Shown here: positions 43,901 to 54,069 of the stretch, piece after piece
Layout of the letters: every line of letters starts with the position of its first letter
Numbering within the stretch: the stretch's first letter is position 1
Source of the DNA: Mesorhabditis belari
Lineage: Eukaryota; Nematoda; Chromadorea; Rhabditida; Rhabditidae
Reading direction: 5' to 3'
Assembly: GCA_958450365.1 (NCBI GenBank)
Contig: CAUEEP010000934.1
Coordinates: forward strand, 827,501 to 891,500
Length of the DNA stretch: 64,000 bases
Program-made: the position numbers and the translations under genes
The notes under the pieces: generated by a model
The model's input: the letters and a program-made list of their open reading frames with translations, nothing else
Databases searched by the model: none
What the model was told of the DNA's origin: nothing

Positions 43901-44725
43901 CGCTAGCCTTCGCACTAAGTCCAAGCCTAAGCCTAAGCCTAAGCCTAAGCCTAAGCCTAAGCCGAGCTGGTTTTTGGCCTGATTGAGCTAAAATCTGAGA
44001 CTGGTGAACTGATTCTTAAAGCATTTAGGCACTTCTAGATTTATATGTTACGATTCAATTAGAGATCTGTACAGTATATTGCAAAATATTTAGTCAGTAC
44101 AATCGAGCAAACGCTTTCCGTCATGTCACCCGATAAGCGCACATTGCTCAATCAGGTGGGCTAAAAAGTTATCCATAAAGTTATCTACAAATTTATCCAT
44201 AAAGTTATCTACAAAGTTATCCATAAAGTTATCTACAAAGTTATCCATAAAGTTATCCATAAAGTTATCTACAAAGTTATCTACAAAGTTATCTACAAAG
44301 TTATCTATATAATGATCTATAAGTATCTATATAAAAAGTGATCTATAAGTACTATGTATTTATTTTTTCAAGTCTATATCTTTTGAAAATCAACATCATT
44401 CAGCTCCTTCGAATCGCCAATGGAGATCCGTTATCACCGGGAATTATCAATCCTGGAAACAATGGGAATAATGGTGTGTTTTAGTCTAAAAGTACAGTAG
44501 TTTAAAGTACACTAAAGTACAGTAGCTTAAAGTACAGTAAAAGTACAGTAGTTTAAAGTACACTCTTTCCAATAAACTATTGAGTTTTCTTTTTTAGGTG
44601 GAGTGATTGATCCGATCAACACGGGAGGTCAAAGCGGTGGTCAAAGCGGTGGTGGGAATCCGATACAACCTCCCGTCTGGCAACCAAATGGAAATTTCGG
44701 TGTCAACGTGCTTCATGTCTCCTAA
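40906..44725 (+). CDS. Secreted SXP/RAL-2 (Ani s 5-like) protein with Asn/Gln/Pro-rich region
   Basis: Exons 40906-40986, 41376-42494, 42997-43062, 43113-43167, 43227-43319, 44094-44155, 44404-44473 and 44598-44725 join in frame to 557 aa. Exon 1 encodes a signal peptide (MYTIFYALISFVTAFRIP). Exon 2 encodes about 330 residues of Asn/Pro/Gln-rich repeats (QPFNPNQ, NGNFNPNS), including a 16-residue unit repeated about five times. Residues about 385-500 (QARQQFANILAQ, then DAQLVQWAQLNN, DQYNAFVAREQ, TIEQTLSVMSPDKRTLLNQLL) fit the DUF148 cation-binding helical domain of nematode SXP/RAL-2 secreted proteins. A Gly/Gln tail follows and the protein ends in HVS. AATAAA signals lie just past the stop. 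Family members are abundant secreted proteins of unclear function, some known allergens. The long low-complexity N-terminal region exceeds the usual family length of about 150-250 aa. Confidence 0.88.
41150..41325. repeat. Minisatellite in SXP/RAL-2 intron 1
   Basis: Six to seven copies of a 27-bp unit (actcttacaagatctgttagtggaggg). Confidence 0.9.
42040..42260 (+). repeat. 48-bp coding tandem repeat in SXP/RAL-2 exon 2
   Basis: Four and a half near-perfect copies of a 48-bp unit encoding NGNLNPNNNGNFNPNS. Frame is preserved, and the high identity points to recent expansion. Confidence 0.95.
42535..42795. repeat. Minisatellite in SXP/RAL-2 intron 2
   Basis: About nine copies of a 30-bp unit (cttctagcattgcttctaggcaatgaaacg). 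Confidence 0.9.
43375..43645. repeat. Degenerate minisatellite in SXP/RAL-2 intron 5
   Basis: 'gccaagcctaaggtcagttaggaccaa' units, variable; followed at 43800 by the telomere-type module. Confidence 0.7.
43810..43966. repeat. Interstitial telomere-type repeat module 3
   Basis: 'agcctaagcctaactgagcctgag' then the shared flank (43850-43920: gggtttagcccaaacccaaa, gacttagtgc, gcactaagtc) and about eight TTAGGC-complement hexamers (43921-43965). It lies inside an intron of an apparently intact gene, so it is not a chromosome end. Confidence 0.85.
44165..44330. repeat. Minisatellite in SXP/RAL-2 intron 6
   Basis: About ten copies of 15-bp 'aaagttatctac' / 'aaagttatccat' units. Confidence 0.9.
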
Positions 44726-44869
44726 ATAACTGTAAATAAAGGATTATTTTTTTCAATAAAAAACACCTTTTCTTCTCAAGCCTTCTGTTCTTCGAGTTCA
44801 AATTCAAAAAATTCAAATAAACGTCCCCTTTCTGGACTCCATAGGTGGACTCAATTGTTAGGTACTCAT

Positions 44870-45301
44870 TGTTTTTCTTGTGCTATCTAGTTCTGGTTTT
44901 GAGCCTTGATCTACATTCTTGATGATTGTGTTGATAGAGCTTCTCTTCAGACCCATTTTCTGTGCCATTCCTCGAGATTAGCTAGGGTTTAATCTTAGAC
45001 GATCGCGAACTTTCTTGACATTAGCTGGAGTAACCGCTGTTCGTTTTGCACCTCTTCCATCAGAAACTGTGCCCAGAGTTTCATAACGTTGAATGGTTCG
45101 AGAAACGAGGCTTCTGGGGACATTCAGGCGTAGAGTGTGCTTTGTGATCTCGCTCGCCTGAACACGCTGCCGCTTGAGCTCAAGGATCGATTGATCTTGA
45201 GCTCCGTCGGGAGCGTCGGGAGCGTCGAGCGTCGGCTTGAGCTGCCGACAATCAAGGATCGATTGTCGATGTGGAGACGCTTTTACCATTCCTGAAAACA
45301 A
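44870..45301 (-). pseudogene. Tc1/mariner transposase, N-terminal remnant
   Basis: The - strand reads a helix-turn-helix DNA-binding region: QSILELKRQRVQASEITK, then LNVPRSLVSRTIQRYETLGT, then TPANVKKVRDRLRLNPS, an in-frame stop (TAA near 44977), and onward MAQKMGLKRSSINTIIKN. This is the usual bipartite N-terminus of Tc1-like transposases; the DDE catalytic domain is absent. A short insertion repeats 'gggagcgtc' (45209-45235). The sequence TACAGGGTGACCAAGAATT (on -, 45448-45466) is a likely terminal repeat of the same element; a similar one sits at 49195-49212. Confidence 0.8.
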
Positions 45302-46026
45302 TGATACTAATGTATTGAAAGTTAGTAATCATACTATAAAATAAGAAAAATACACAAAAACCATAAAAACCATAAAAACAGGTAAACAAAAAAAGTGAAA
45401 TGGGGCTCATAACATAATACGACGTTGTTGCGGTAATTCTTGGTCACCCTGTACTGTACAGCCCCAGGTCTTCCACCTGGGTCTTCCACCTACCGATGTA
45501 CCCATTCTCCCTTCCATTTCTTCAAACCCAATAAATACCTACTCACCTTCATTCATCGACTCTTTCATTTCCTTGCTGAAGCAGATTGTACTTGCGATTG
45601 CGATTGATTTTTGCGATTGAGCTTCTAAACAAGACTTCATTCTTATAAAATCCCTTCACGGCAATCCCGGAATTAGTTTTTCGTTTAGTTTATTTCAAAT
45701 TAGTTTAGTTTTTCCTTGATCTCACTAAACTCTCCCAAAAACCATAGTCAAAATCAAGCCTATTCTAGCCTAAAAACTTATATTCATAGTCAGAAGAACC
45801 TTAGACAGTTCGCAGTCAAACTAGACTGAGTTTATCCTCTAGTTTTACTGCTTACCGGCTCCAAGACTGTCTGGGTTGTACTCTGGACATAGAGCTGCCC
45901 AAAAAACCTTTCCAATTCCTAGCTTTGACTTAGCCAGGGCTTTTTTTGGCTTGTTTGACTGTTTGACTGTTTGACTGTTTGACTTGTTTGACTGTTTGAC
46001 TCCTTATAAGGCTGCCACCTCCACGA

Positions 46027-46255
46027 TTACCTCAATGGTCTAGTGGATAGTCTGTTAGTCTATCGAATCTACACTCTTTGCCTCTGCAAGTTCGAGTCTC
46101 ACTCTCTTCCATAGATTTTTCAGACTCCTTCCATAAGTCCATAAGTCGCTAAAACATTTCTCAAAGGTAGATCTAGATTACATATAAAGATATGAGAAGG
46201 AATCGAATCCTCGGGTACTCCAGTCTAATTTGCATAACTAAGATGATGAAAGGAG
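46027..46255. repeat. Pair of tRNA-like modules in opposite orientation
   Basis: 46030-46112 (+) has a box A (TGGTCTAGTGGATAG) and box B (AGTTCGAGTC) at tRNA spacing but weak stems. 46195-46250 (-) has a box B (GGATTCGATTCC) and lacks a clear D arm. Tail-to-tail arrangement resembles 1808-2307. Probably tRNA-derived repeats or pseudogenes. Confidence 0.5.
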
Positions 46256-46524
46256 AACAAATAATGAGGAAAAAAGGCTCCTTTTCTTTACATTTCTTTA
46301 CATAATGGCCTTCGTAGAATGAGGAGAATAAGGAGAAGGGATAATGATTGCATATGAGCTTTTCCTTTTCCCTTTTTCCCCCATGTTCAGCATTTTTTAT
46401 TACCCTTTATATTTACTTCTGGGATTTTGTGAGTTTAGAAGATCTATATTTGAAAATTTGCCTATTTTCATATATCAACTTAAAAAATTAAACGGTAAAA
46501 ATTAGAAGTTTGAACTTTGAAAAG

Positions 46525-47115
46525 CGTGTACTTTGTGCCTGAACAAACGCACGCCTCCTAGTGCACTGAATTCTGCATTTTTCATCGGTTAAGGCTTCAT
46601 AGGCTCTGAAAATGGCTTCAAGTTCATTATTCTCGCAGAAACGCTCGCCTTCTGGCGCAGTGAGCCATTCAGACCATCGTGTACTTTGTGCTCACTTTCC
46701 GATAAACGCTCGTCTTCTGGCGTAGTGAGCCATTCAGAACATCATGTACTTTGTGCTCTTTCAATAAACACTTGCCTCCTGGCGCAGTGAACCATTCAGA
46801 CCATCATGTACTTTGTGCTCTTTCGATAAACGCTTGCCTCCTGGCGCAGTGAACCATTCAAACCATCGTGTACTTTGTGCTCTTCCGATAAACGCTTGCC
46901 TTCTGGCACAGTGAACCATTCAGAACATCATGTACTTTGTGCTCTTTCGATAAACGCTCGCCTTCTGGCGCACTGAGCCATCGAGACGATCGTGTACTTT
47001 GTACTCTTTCGATAAACGCTTGCCTTCTGGTGCATGGAATTCAATTCTCCTTGGATATCAATCGTGAAAAATGAGGAATTCAGTGCGCCAGAAGGCCGGC
47101 GTTTACAAAGTGCCA
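46525..47115. repeat. Family T element with tandem array of its left half
   Basis: About seven copies of a 70-75 bp unit beginning 'gtactttgtgctctttcgataaacgc' then 'cttctggcgcagtga.ccattc'. The array ends in a complete T palindrome (46985-47115). This is the mirror of the array at 7472-7905, which amplified the right half. Confidence 0.85.
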
Positions 47116-47384
47116 AAGTAGATTTCAAAAATGTTTTTGGTAAGTTAAAGATTTTCAAAAAAAAAGCAAGTTGATACGTTTTTCGCCTCACAGACTAATT
47201 AGGAACCTTAAAAAGTGGATTCTCTTGAAAAGAAAAGGGAAAAGATATAAATGAGATTGGATTGACTGGAGGCGTTTCATTAATTCTCCCCTTCAACCCC
47301 AATTTTCTCCCCCCCCAAAAAAAAACACTCACTCAACCAAAAGAAAAATTTTTCCCTAAATCGCCCAACGAAATGAGCATTGGA

Positions 47385-47515
47385 TTTGTGTACTTTGTGC
47401 TCGAATTTTGTACTTTTTTTAAACGCACTCTTTCTAGAGCAATCGTTTCCTCTGTATTTTGCGAGAAAAGAAGAATTCAGTGCGCTAGAAAAATTGCGTT
47501 TTAGAAATTTGAGCT
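47385..47515. mobile_element. Family T element
   Basis: 'gtactttgtgctcgaattttg..aaacgcactctttctaga' faces 'gaattcagtgcgctagaaaaattgcgttt..gagctt'. From 47515 to 47735 nothing else. Confidence 0.75.
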
Positions 47516-47734
47516 TAACTCAAAAAGAACCCGAAATTTCCCTATTTCTTTTTTGCAAATTTTCTTTCTCATTTCATTACGCTAATTAAAATCACATGTG
47601 TTGGATAGGAAAAACTCTTTTTTTCTTCATTTTTCCATTAACTGAATATCTTTTCTTTATTTGTCATTTCAATAGATAGATTTTCTATATAAAAGATGAC
47701 CAGAAATAACTCAGAGAAACGTTTTTGATACGAT

Positions 47735-47865
47735 TTTCACATGATCTCATCGTCAGCTACATTTTCCGACCCCACATCGATAGGTTCTCATAAGGAATTT
47801 TCGAGATTTCGAGGAATTTAGGCAACGCTTAGGGTGCACTACTATTAGAGAGTATTGAACGGTAT
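47735..47865. mobile_element. MITE, family A, half copy
   Basis: Right half only: from 'atgatctcatcgtcagctac' to 'gcactactattagagagtat'. Confidence 0.8.
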
Positions 47866-47939
47866 TGAATCTAGCGGATCACAGAATCTGTCGCAAACCG
47901 AAACCAGCCCTGTTTGTCCTTCTTAATTTTCATATATAC

Positions 47940-48250
47940 TAGATAAGAATAATAATACTTTATTCAAACGATAAAGTGAAAGAAATCATAGAGAAATGCC
48001 CAGTGATACTTAATCATACAATACATACTGAAATCAATAAGCCAATTACTTACGGCAAAGAGCCACTAGATCTAAAGCATCGATACGTTTCTTGAATATG
48101 AAAAGCGACTGAATTTCTCGTATGTCGTTTGGGAGCAAGTTCCATAATCTAGCGGCTCTAACGGGAAATGAATTTGATAAAGAGGCATCGGAAGCAAAGG
48201 GAATTTGCAAAAGGAATGAGCCACTTCTGGGCCCTGACCGCGGTTTAAAT
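47940..48250 (-). pseudogene. 5'-truncated non-LTR retrotransposon tail 2
   Basis: The - strand reads GPRSGSFLLQIPFASDASLS, NSFPVRAARLWNLLPNDIRE, IQSLFIFKKRIDALDLVALC and a stop near 48050. This is the canonical end of a CR1/jockey-type ORF2 (RaarLWN-LP...FKkrid). The 3' end reads tgaataaagtattattattc, with the AATAAAGTAT shared by tails 1 and 3 and a short ATT microsatellite. Confidence 0.85.
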
Positions 48251-48487
48251 TTGAAACCGCGAATTTTTGAAAAAATTAAAAGAATACTTTTAAAAATCGT
48301 TAATTAGACATTCTTACAAGGGAAAATCCGGAAAATATAGTGAGAAATTTTGACGAAATTTTTGAACAAACACAAATCGATCACGCTGATTCCGAATCTC
48401 TAATTAGTTTTTTCCTACGATCATTTTGAAGCGAGGTATAAGCGTTTGAAAAAATAAAATCTTTTCTACAGATGGGTAGAAAGCAAT

Positions 48488-48716
48488 AATACTGTATTCT
48501 CTCTAATAGTGGTGCACACTGAGCGTTGTCTAAATTCCTCGAAATCTCGAGAACCGCTTATGAGAACCTATCGATGTGGGGTCGGAAAATGTAGCTGAGG
48601 ATGAGATCTAGTGGGGGATTTGAGTGTTGAGCTTCTGTGCAAAACTTGGAACCCGGAAACCGTAAAATAGTCATCAACTCCGCTCGGCGCGGTGCACTAC
48701 GATTAGAGAGAATATG
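48488..48716. mobile_element. MITE, family A
   Basis: Ends actgtattctctctaatagtgg / actacgattagagagaatat; interior complete with a few extra bases. Confidence 0.8.
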
Positions 48717-48959
48717 GAGAGAGAATTCATTTAATACCACATTTGCATTTCGAGAACGAACGGTGTTTGTGCTGAAAAAGCAACGGCTATTTGAGCAAAG
48801 CAAAGCTCAAATAGCCGTTCAAGTAGCCCACTTCTTTCAACTCTTAGAATTTACAGAACCTTAGAACCAAAATCTTTTGGATTTCATTTACTAAGAGTGA
48901 ATAATTAACGATTTTTAAGGTTATAAAAGAGTATTCTTATCTAGTCCATCTGTATGGAG

Positions 48960-49170
48960 TTATGGTGATCGAGATCGAGATGCATGGAGATCGAGATGCA
49001 TGGAGATCTAGATGCATGGAGATCGAGATGGATGGAGATCGAGATGCATGGAGATCTAGATGCATGGAGATCGAGATGGATGGAGATCGAGATGCATGGA
49101 GATCTAGATGCATGGAGATCGAGATGCATGGAGCTCTAGATGCATGGAGCTCTAGATTCATGAAGATCGA
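48960..49170. repeat. Minisatellite, GATCGAGATGCATGGA unit
   Basis: About twelve copies of a 15-16 bp unit with gatctagatgcatgga variants forming a higher-order period. Open frames here are artefacts. Confidence 0.9.
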
Positions 49171-49658
49171 GTTAAAAAGGTTTGTCTGGGTTATTTTTGG
49201 TCACTCTGTATTATATATTTTCTAATAATTATTCAGCTTACTAAAAAAAGGAAAAAAAAGATGTTAATGAGAAAATTTTCTTCAAATAATTACGGACGAA
49301 AGCAGCCCCACAAAACTCATTTCTCATTTGGAAAAATCGGGATTTAAAAGCTTTTTTTCGGCTTTTCCCAGAAATATCTATGATTTTTAAGAAATCTATT
49401 GGATAATTTATATTTAAACATCCTTTTTTTAAACAGCTTTTTTAAAAACATTATCTTTTAATATGATGAGTTTCCTTCAAAACTTTCCTTTAACCTTTTT
49501 GAAATATTCGAGAAATCGGGAAAAACTTGTGGCTTTGGGTGTTCGAAAAGAAATTTTGGTCAAATCAAGCTAAAGCAAGAATAAAATAGTTTGAAATGAT
49601 ATTAGAAATACATTTCTGAATATAGAATCTGAGATAATGAGTTTTCGACTTAAAACCA

Positions 49659-50345
49659 TTAGGTTGGTGCATTGAAAACTGCGGGACTTTGAAATTAGGC
49701 TTATAGCCAAATTTCCAAAAAGATACACTTAGTGGTTTCGCTTAAAATGCAAGTTTTGTGAAAATTCGTAAATTTCGCATTTCTTGAAAACCAGTTTTTG
49801 AATCGTTCTGAAAATTTGGATATAAGTCTCATTTTTGATTCTTTTCAACTTTTCCATTGACACCAAAATGGGTTTCTTTTGAAGAAAGTGCTCAAACTGT
49901 CACATATGACAATAGCCCGCAGTTTTCAATTCACCAATCCAATATATTGACTATTTTAACGATCATTTGATGCAGAATGAAATTACGCATCGAATGACAC
50001 CAAAAACAACTTAAAATATAATAATTGATGCAAAATGAAATATTGGTCAAAATACGGCTGAAAAAATGCCCGTACAGTAAGGCAGACAGAAAGACAGACA
50101 GAAAGACAGACAGATACCGTAACCCCCCCTCCCTCCCTCCTTTTCCGCCATTTCATTTGTGAAAATTCGTAAATTTGGCATTTCTTGAAAACCAGTTTTT
50201 GAATCGTTCTGAAAATTTGGATATAAGCTTGATTTTTGATTCTCTACAACTTTTTCATTCACACCAAAATGGGTTTCTTTTGAAGAAAGTGCTCAAACTG
50301 TCACATATGACATTAGCCCGCAGTTTTCAATTCACCAACCCAATA
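49659..50345. mobile_element. Mariner-type ends with internal duplication
   Basis: Left end TTAGGTTGGTGCATTGAAAA (49659) and right ends at 49915-49945 and 50320-50345 (cgcagttttcaattcaccaa) are inverted repeats. 49750-49945 and 50155-50345 are near-identical, so the right half is duplicated around a 'gacagacagaaa' microsatellite (50080-50115). Confidence 0.75.
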
Positions 50346-50394
50346 AAATTTATTCAACATAAAACCATGAATTCATTTCAAATAATTTCCATTA

Positions 50395-50890
50395 TTATTG
50401 GTGACTTCTGTCCATTTTACAGCCAATTTTCGGATTCCTCTTTCGTAGTAGGGTTTTGGTTTTGAATCGAAAAACTTTTGGAACTGGAGCAATTTGGAGC
50501 CAATTTTTGACTGCTTCTTCCCGATCGAAGGATCCTCCCGCAAGCTCATTACTCATGTAGTAGTAATCAGAAGGGGCGACTGTATGAGGGATGCGCCGAA
50601 AGTTCCAAAACAAGGCTGTTTATTTTAGAGCGAGTCAGTTTTGCAATATGAGGGCGCGCGTTGTCGTGGAGGAGAACGATCTCTCGACTTGGAGGGCCTA
50701 TTCTTCTTCAGGGATTCATTCATCTTTTCTAACCGTTCACTGTATTTGGTTGCATTAAGGGTGACCTTGTTGTCCAGCAACTCCCAGTACACCACTCCTT
50801 CCATATCCCAGAAAACAGAGCATAAAATTCTTCTGGTGCAAATCAGGCTTGGGGTCACTTTTGGATTTCTGGCCCCACCCATTGCCGCTT
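50395..50890 (-). pseudogene. Mariner transposase, degenerate C-terminal half
   Basis: On - the segment 50625-50860 reads SVFWDMEGVVYWELLDNK and YSERLEKMNESLKKNRPS, matching the WDxxGxVxxELL region of mariner transposases. After a frameshift in the DNARPH region, 50500-50610 reads FRRIPHTVAPSDYYYMSNEL, the end of the catalytic core (xxSPDLAPSDYHLF). The third catalytic Asp stretch is altered. Stops and frameshifts show it is dead. Confidence 0.8.
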
Positions 50891-51524
50891 CCCATTGCCC
50901 ATTGCCGCCAAGTCAAGCCAAAACGCAGCTCGAAATTGATATTTAGCTTAAAATTAGTCTAGATTTTAGTCTAGAAACGGGAGTCAAGTTTAGATTTAGT
51001 CTCTGACAAATGCAAGAACTTTTTCTGGTTCAAGCAAGGTCAGTTTTTTCTTTTTTTGGTTTACTGAAGTCACTTTGTCAATTGAGGTTTTTTTTTCAAA
51101 AAATCATTCCCTAAGAAGCTATTTTGAAAAGAATCTATCATATAAAATGCAAATTTCTTTAAGAAAATCAATTTCATCAATTTCATCTCAATTTTCTAGA
51201 AAAAAAGGCGAATTTCTAATTAAAATTCGTGTTGATTTAGGAGAGAAATTTGAGAGATTCCGAAAAAAATTGCCGCTTAAAAAAGGAAAAGCTAAAAAAG
51301 GATTGGGAATTTTTAGAGATTTAGAGAAAAAGAATTTGAAAAAGCCAAAGAAAAAAAACCCGATTTTCTAATTAGAGCCAACTAATTGAGGGGCTTTTTC
51401 TATTTGGACGAACGATTTTGGAAGGAAAAAAGACAGATTCCCAGCCTCTCTTTTCAGATAAAAATGGGGAAACTACATTTTTAATTACACAGGGGAATTA
51501 TTGATTCAAAGATGGCCTTGTTTT

Positions 51525-51640
51525 TGGTGGCTTTTAGTGGATTTTAGTGGATTTTAGTGGATTTTAGTGGATTTTAGTGGTTTTTATTGGATTTTAGTGG
51601 TTTTTAGTAGATTTTAGTGGTTTTCAGTGATTTTGCAAAA
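51525..51640. repeat. Minisatellite, TTTTAGTGGA unit
   Basis: About ten copies of ttttagtgga. From 50900 to 51520 no gene is recognised. Confidence 0.85.
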
Positions 51641-51794
51641 GTGGCAAAAGTTTAGTGGCAAAGAAACTCATGTAGGCTGTCGCTTAAGCTTTTTTTTGGC
51701 ACGCTAAAGCACGAACCGGCTACTGTAACCACGTGACTATTTCATTTTGTGACTATTTAACCTAGCGTAACCAGGTCACTGACTTACGCTAGGT

Positions 51795-52045
51795 TTTTCA
51801 GAGCTCTTTCAACTAGAGCTCTCTCAACTAGAGCTCTTTCAACTAGAGCTCTTTCATCTAGAGCTCTTTCATCTAGAGCTCTTTCATCTAGAGCTCTTTC
51901 AACTAGAGCTCTTTCAACTAGAGCTCTCTCAACTAGAGCTCTTTCAACTAGAGCTCTTTCAACTAGAGCTCTTTCAACTAGAGCTCTTTCAACTAGAGCT
52001 CTTTCAACTAGAGCTCTCTCAACTAGAGCTCTTTCAACTAGAGTT
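51795..52045. repeat. Minisatellite, AGAGCTCTTTCAACT unit
   Basis: About sixteen nearly perfect 15-bp copies. Confidence 0.95.
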
Positions 52046-52194
52046 CTAGAGGCTCAGGGTTGGCAAAAAGGGTTAAAGCTAAAGCTTTCCAAGCTCCATA
52101 AACAAAAGCCAGACAATAGAATTGGGTAAATACAAATTTTCTACAAAAAGAATTTAGCCTAAAAGTAAATGAGCTTGTCAGAAGTCTGGATCTG

Positions 52195-52420
52195 TTTCTA
52201 CTTCTGATCCGAACTGCATGAGGGATGCGCCAAAAGTTCCCAAACAAGGCTGTTTATTTTAGAGCGAGTCAGTTTTGCAACATGTCGTGGAGGGGAACGA
52301 TCTCTCGACTTGGAGGGCCTATTCTTCTTCAGGGATTCCATTCACCTTTTCCAACTGTTTACTGTATTTGATTGCATTAACGGTCGTCTTGCTATCCAGC
52401 AATTTGTACTGATCTTGAGT
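52195..52420 (-). pseudogene. Mariner transposase remnant, second copy
   Basis: Homologous to 50580-50790 (gcatgagggatgcgcc, gagcgagtcagttttgcaa, atctctcgacttggagggcc) with a deletion of about 20 bases. From 52420 to 53030 there is a family T half near 52780-52815 and AT-rich DNA. Confidence 0.75.
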
Positions 52421-53034
52421 CATTTTTCTCTCTTATTTTCTCTACAAATAAAAAAGCAGTCTACTTATAAGAAAGCAGTTATTTTTGTAAATTCTTATTA
52501 AAAAATCCGTTCAAATTACCCATGAAACAAAAGAAAAATCTCAAATTTCTTCATTTCAAGCTAATAAAGCGTAAAATTTGCCCATTTTCACTTTTTATGC
52601 CCCAAAAAGCTCTCTTTTTCTCTTTTTTTTCTCTTTCATTAGCCTCCAATTATCGAAAAGAAATTAATATTCAATCTACGGGAAAATAAAAAAGAAAATG
52701 AAAATAAAATGAAAAGATTTGAAAAGATTTTCATTTATTTCTTTTAACTAGTTTCGTTTTTGTTTTTCAAAACTTTTACATAAACGCACGGGATCTGGTG
52801 CACTGAAAGTACCATTCTTCAGTCGATTCTAGGCGTTTTTCTTTTGAAATTGTTTGAAATCATTGTTTTTAGACTGAAACTAATACAATGATTGTCTAGA
52901 AAGAATCTAGAAAAAAGAAGATTTTCTAAAAAACTCATTTTCCACAACAAATTTTTTCTCGAGTTGGTGCAAATGGTTGTCGATTGTCTTCTGATCAACA
53001 TTGTGAGTTCTGAGTGTTGAATAGAGAATGGCCT

Positions 53035-53150
53035 TTAAAAGAGCGCTGTTTAAAAGAGCGCTGTTTAAAAGAGCGCTGTTTAAATGAGCGCTGTTTAAAA
53101 GAGCGCCATGATCAAAAGGGCACCAATAAAAAAACGCTCAAAAGAGCGCC
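53035..53150. repeat. Minisatellite, GAGCGCTGTTTAAAA unit
   Basis: Four 15-bp copies then degenerate units. Confidence 0.85.
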
Positions 53151-53399
53151 AAGCCTTAAGTCTTATTAGATTCAATCACTAACTGCGTTTTAACCTTTTT
53201 TCTGGTTTTTTCTTTAAAACTCCTGTATTGATTCCAAATATTTATAATGAATTCTTTTAACAATTTAATAGAATAACAAAAATGACAGCATCATTTAAAA
53301 TCGATGTAAAATGACAGAGATTTAAGATGTTCAATATGGCGCCATTTCTGATCCGAGGCGCTATTTCTGAATCGATTTCTGATTCGAGGCGCTGTTTCT

Positions 53400-54062
53400 G
53401 GATCGATTTCTGATTCGAGGCGCTATTTCTGATAGCCAACTTCTTTGACCGATGAGAAGAGCAAACGTGAACGATTGTAAATTAGTTTCTTTACCTAAAA
53501 TTAAAAACTTAGACAATAAATGAAAACAAAAAATATTTCTTTTGCGCCTTACCTTGACTTGCCGGTCGTTTTCTGCCAAAACCAATGGCAAATTCGAATT
53601 CCCCGTCGTTCTTTTACCTAAAAAAAAAAAAAAAATGTAAATAAACATAAAAAACCAGCAAAAACATCAAGAAAAACGAAAACAATTAAGGTGCAAAAAT
53701 TTAGTCGCGCTCTTTCGATATATTCCCAAATGTTAATTTTTGCGCCACGACGCATTCCAATTGACGTCGCCGCCATTTGGAGGTAGTCGATAGGAGCGCC
53801 GCGTCGTCGTTTCTTTTTCATTTCCAAATCATTTGTTTTTGTCAAGATAGTTTTCGCGCGACAACGCATTCCAATTGACGTCGCCGCCATTTGGAGGTAG
53901 TCGATAGAAGCGCCGCGTCGTCGTTTCTTTTTCATTTCAAAATCATTTGTTTTTGTCAAGATAGTTTTCGCGCGACAACGCATTCCAATTGACGTCGCCG
54001 CCATTTGGAGGTAGTCGATAGAAGCGCCGCGTCGTCGTTTCTTTTTCATTTCAAAATCATTT
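53400..54062 (-). CDS. Possible - strand exons with a triplicated 38-codon module
   Basis: Between about 53745 and 54062 a 114-bp unit is present three times. In one - strand frame each copy reads MKKKRRRGASIDYLQMAATS followed by IGMRCRAKTILTKTND, and all three stay in frame. Downstream, a small exon-like stretch (about 53558-53618, KRTTGNSNLPLVLAENDRQV) is bounded by TTTTAG and GTAAGG, and another begins after TTTTAG near 53493 (KETNLQSFTFALLIGQRSW). These could be exons of one gene, but I recognise no family, and the 3' part runs into 'gaggcgct' repeats (53345-53430). Confidence 0.25.
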
Positions 54063-54069
54063 GTTTTTA

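Noticed and set aside
50625..50882. Intact mariner transposase
   Set aside because: Frame breaks occur in the catalytic region and the N-terminal half is missing.
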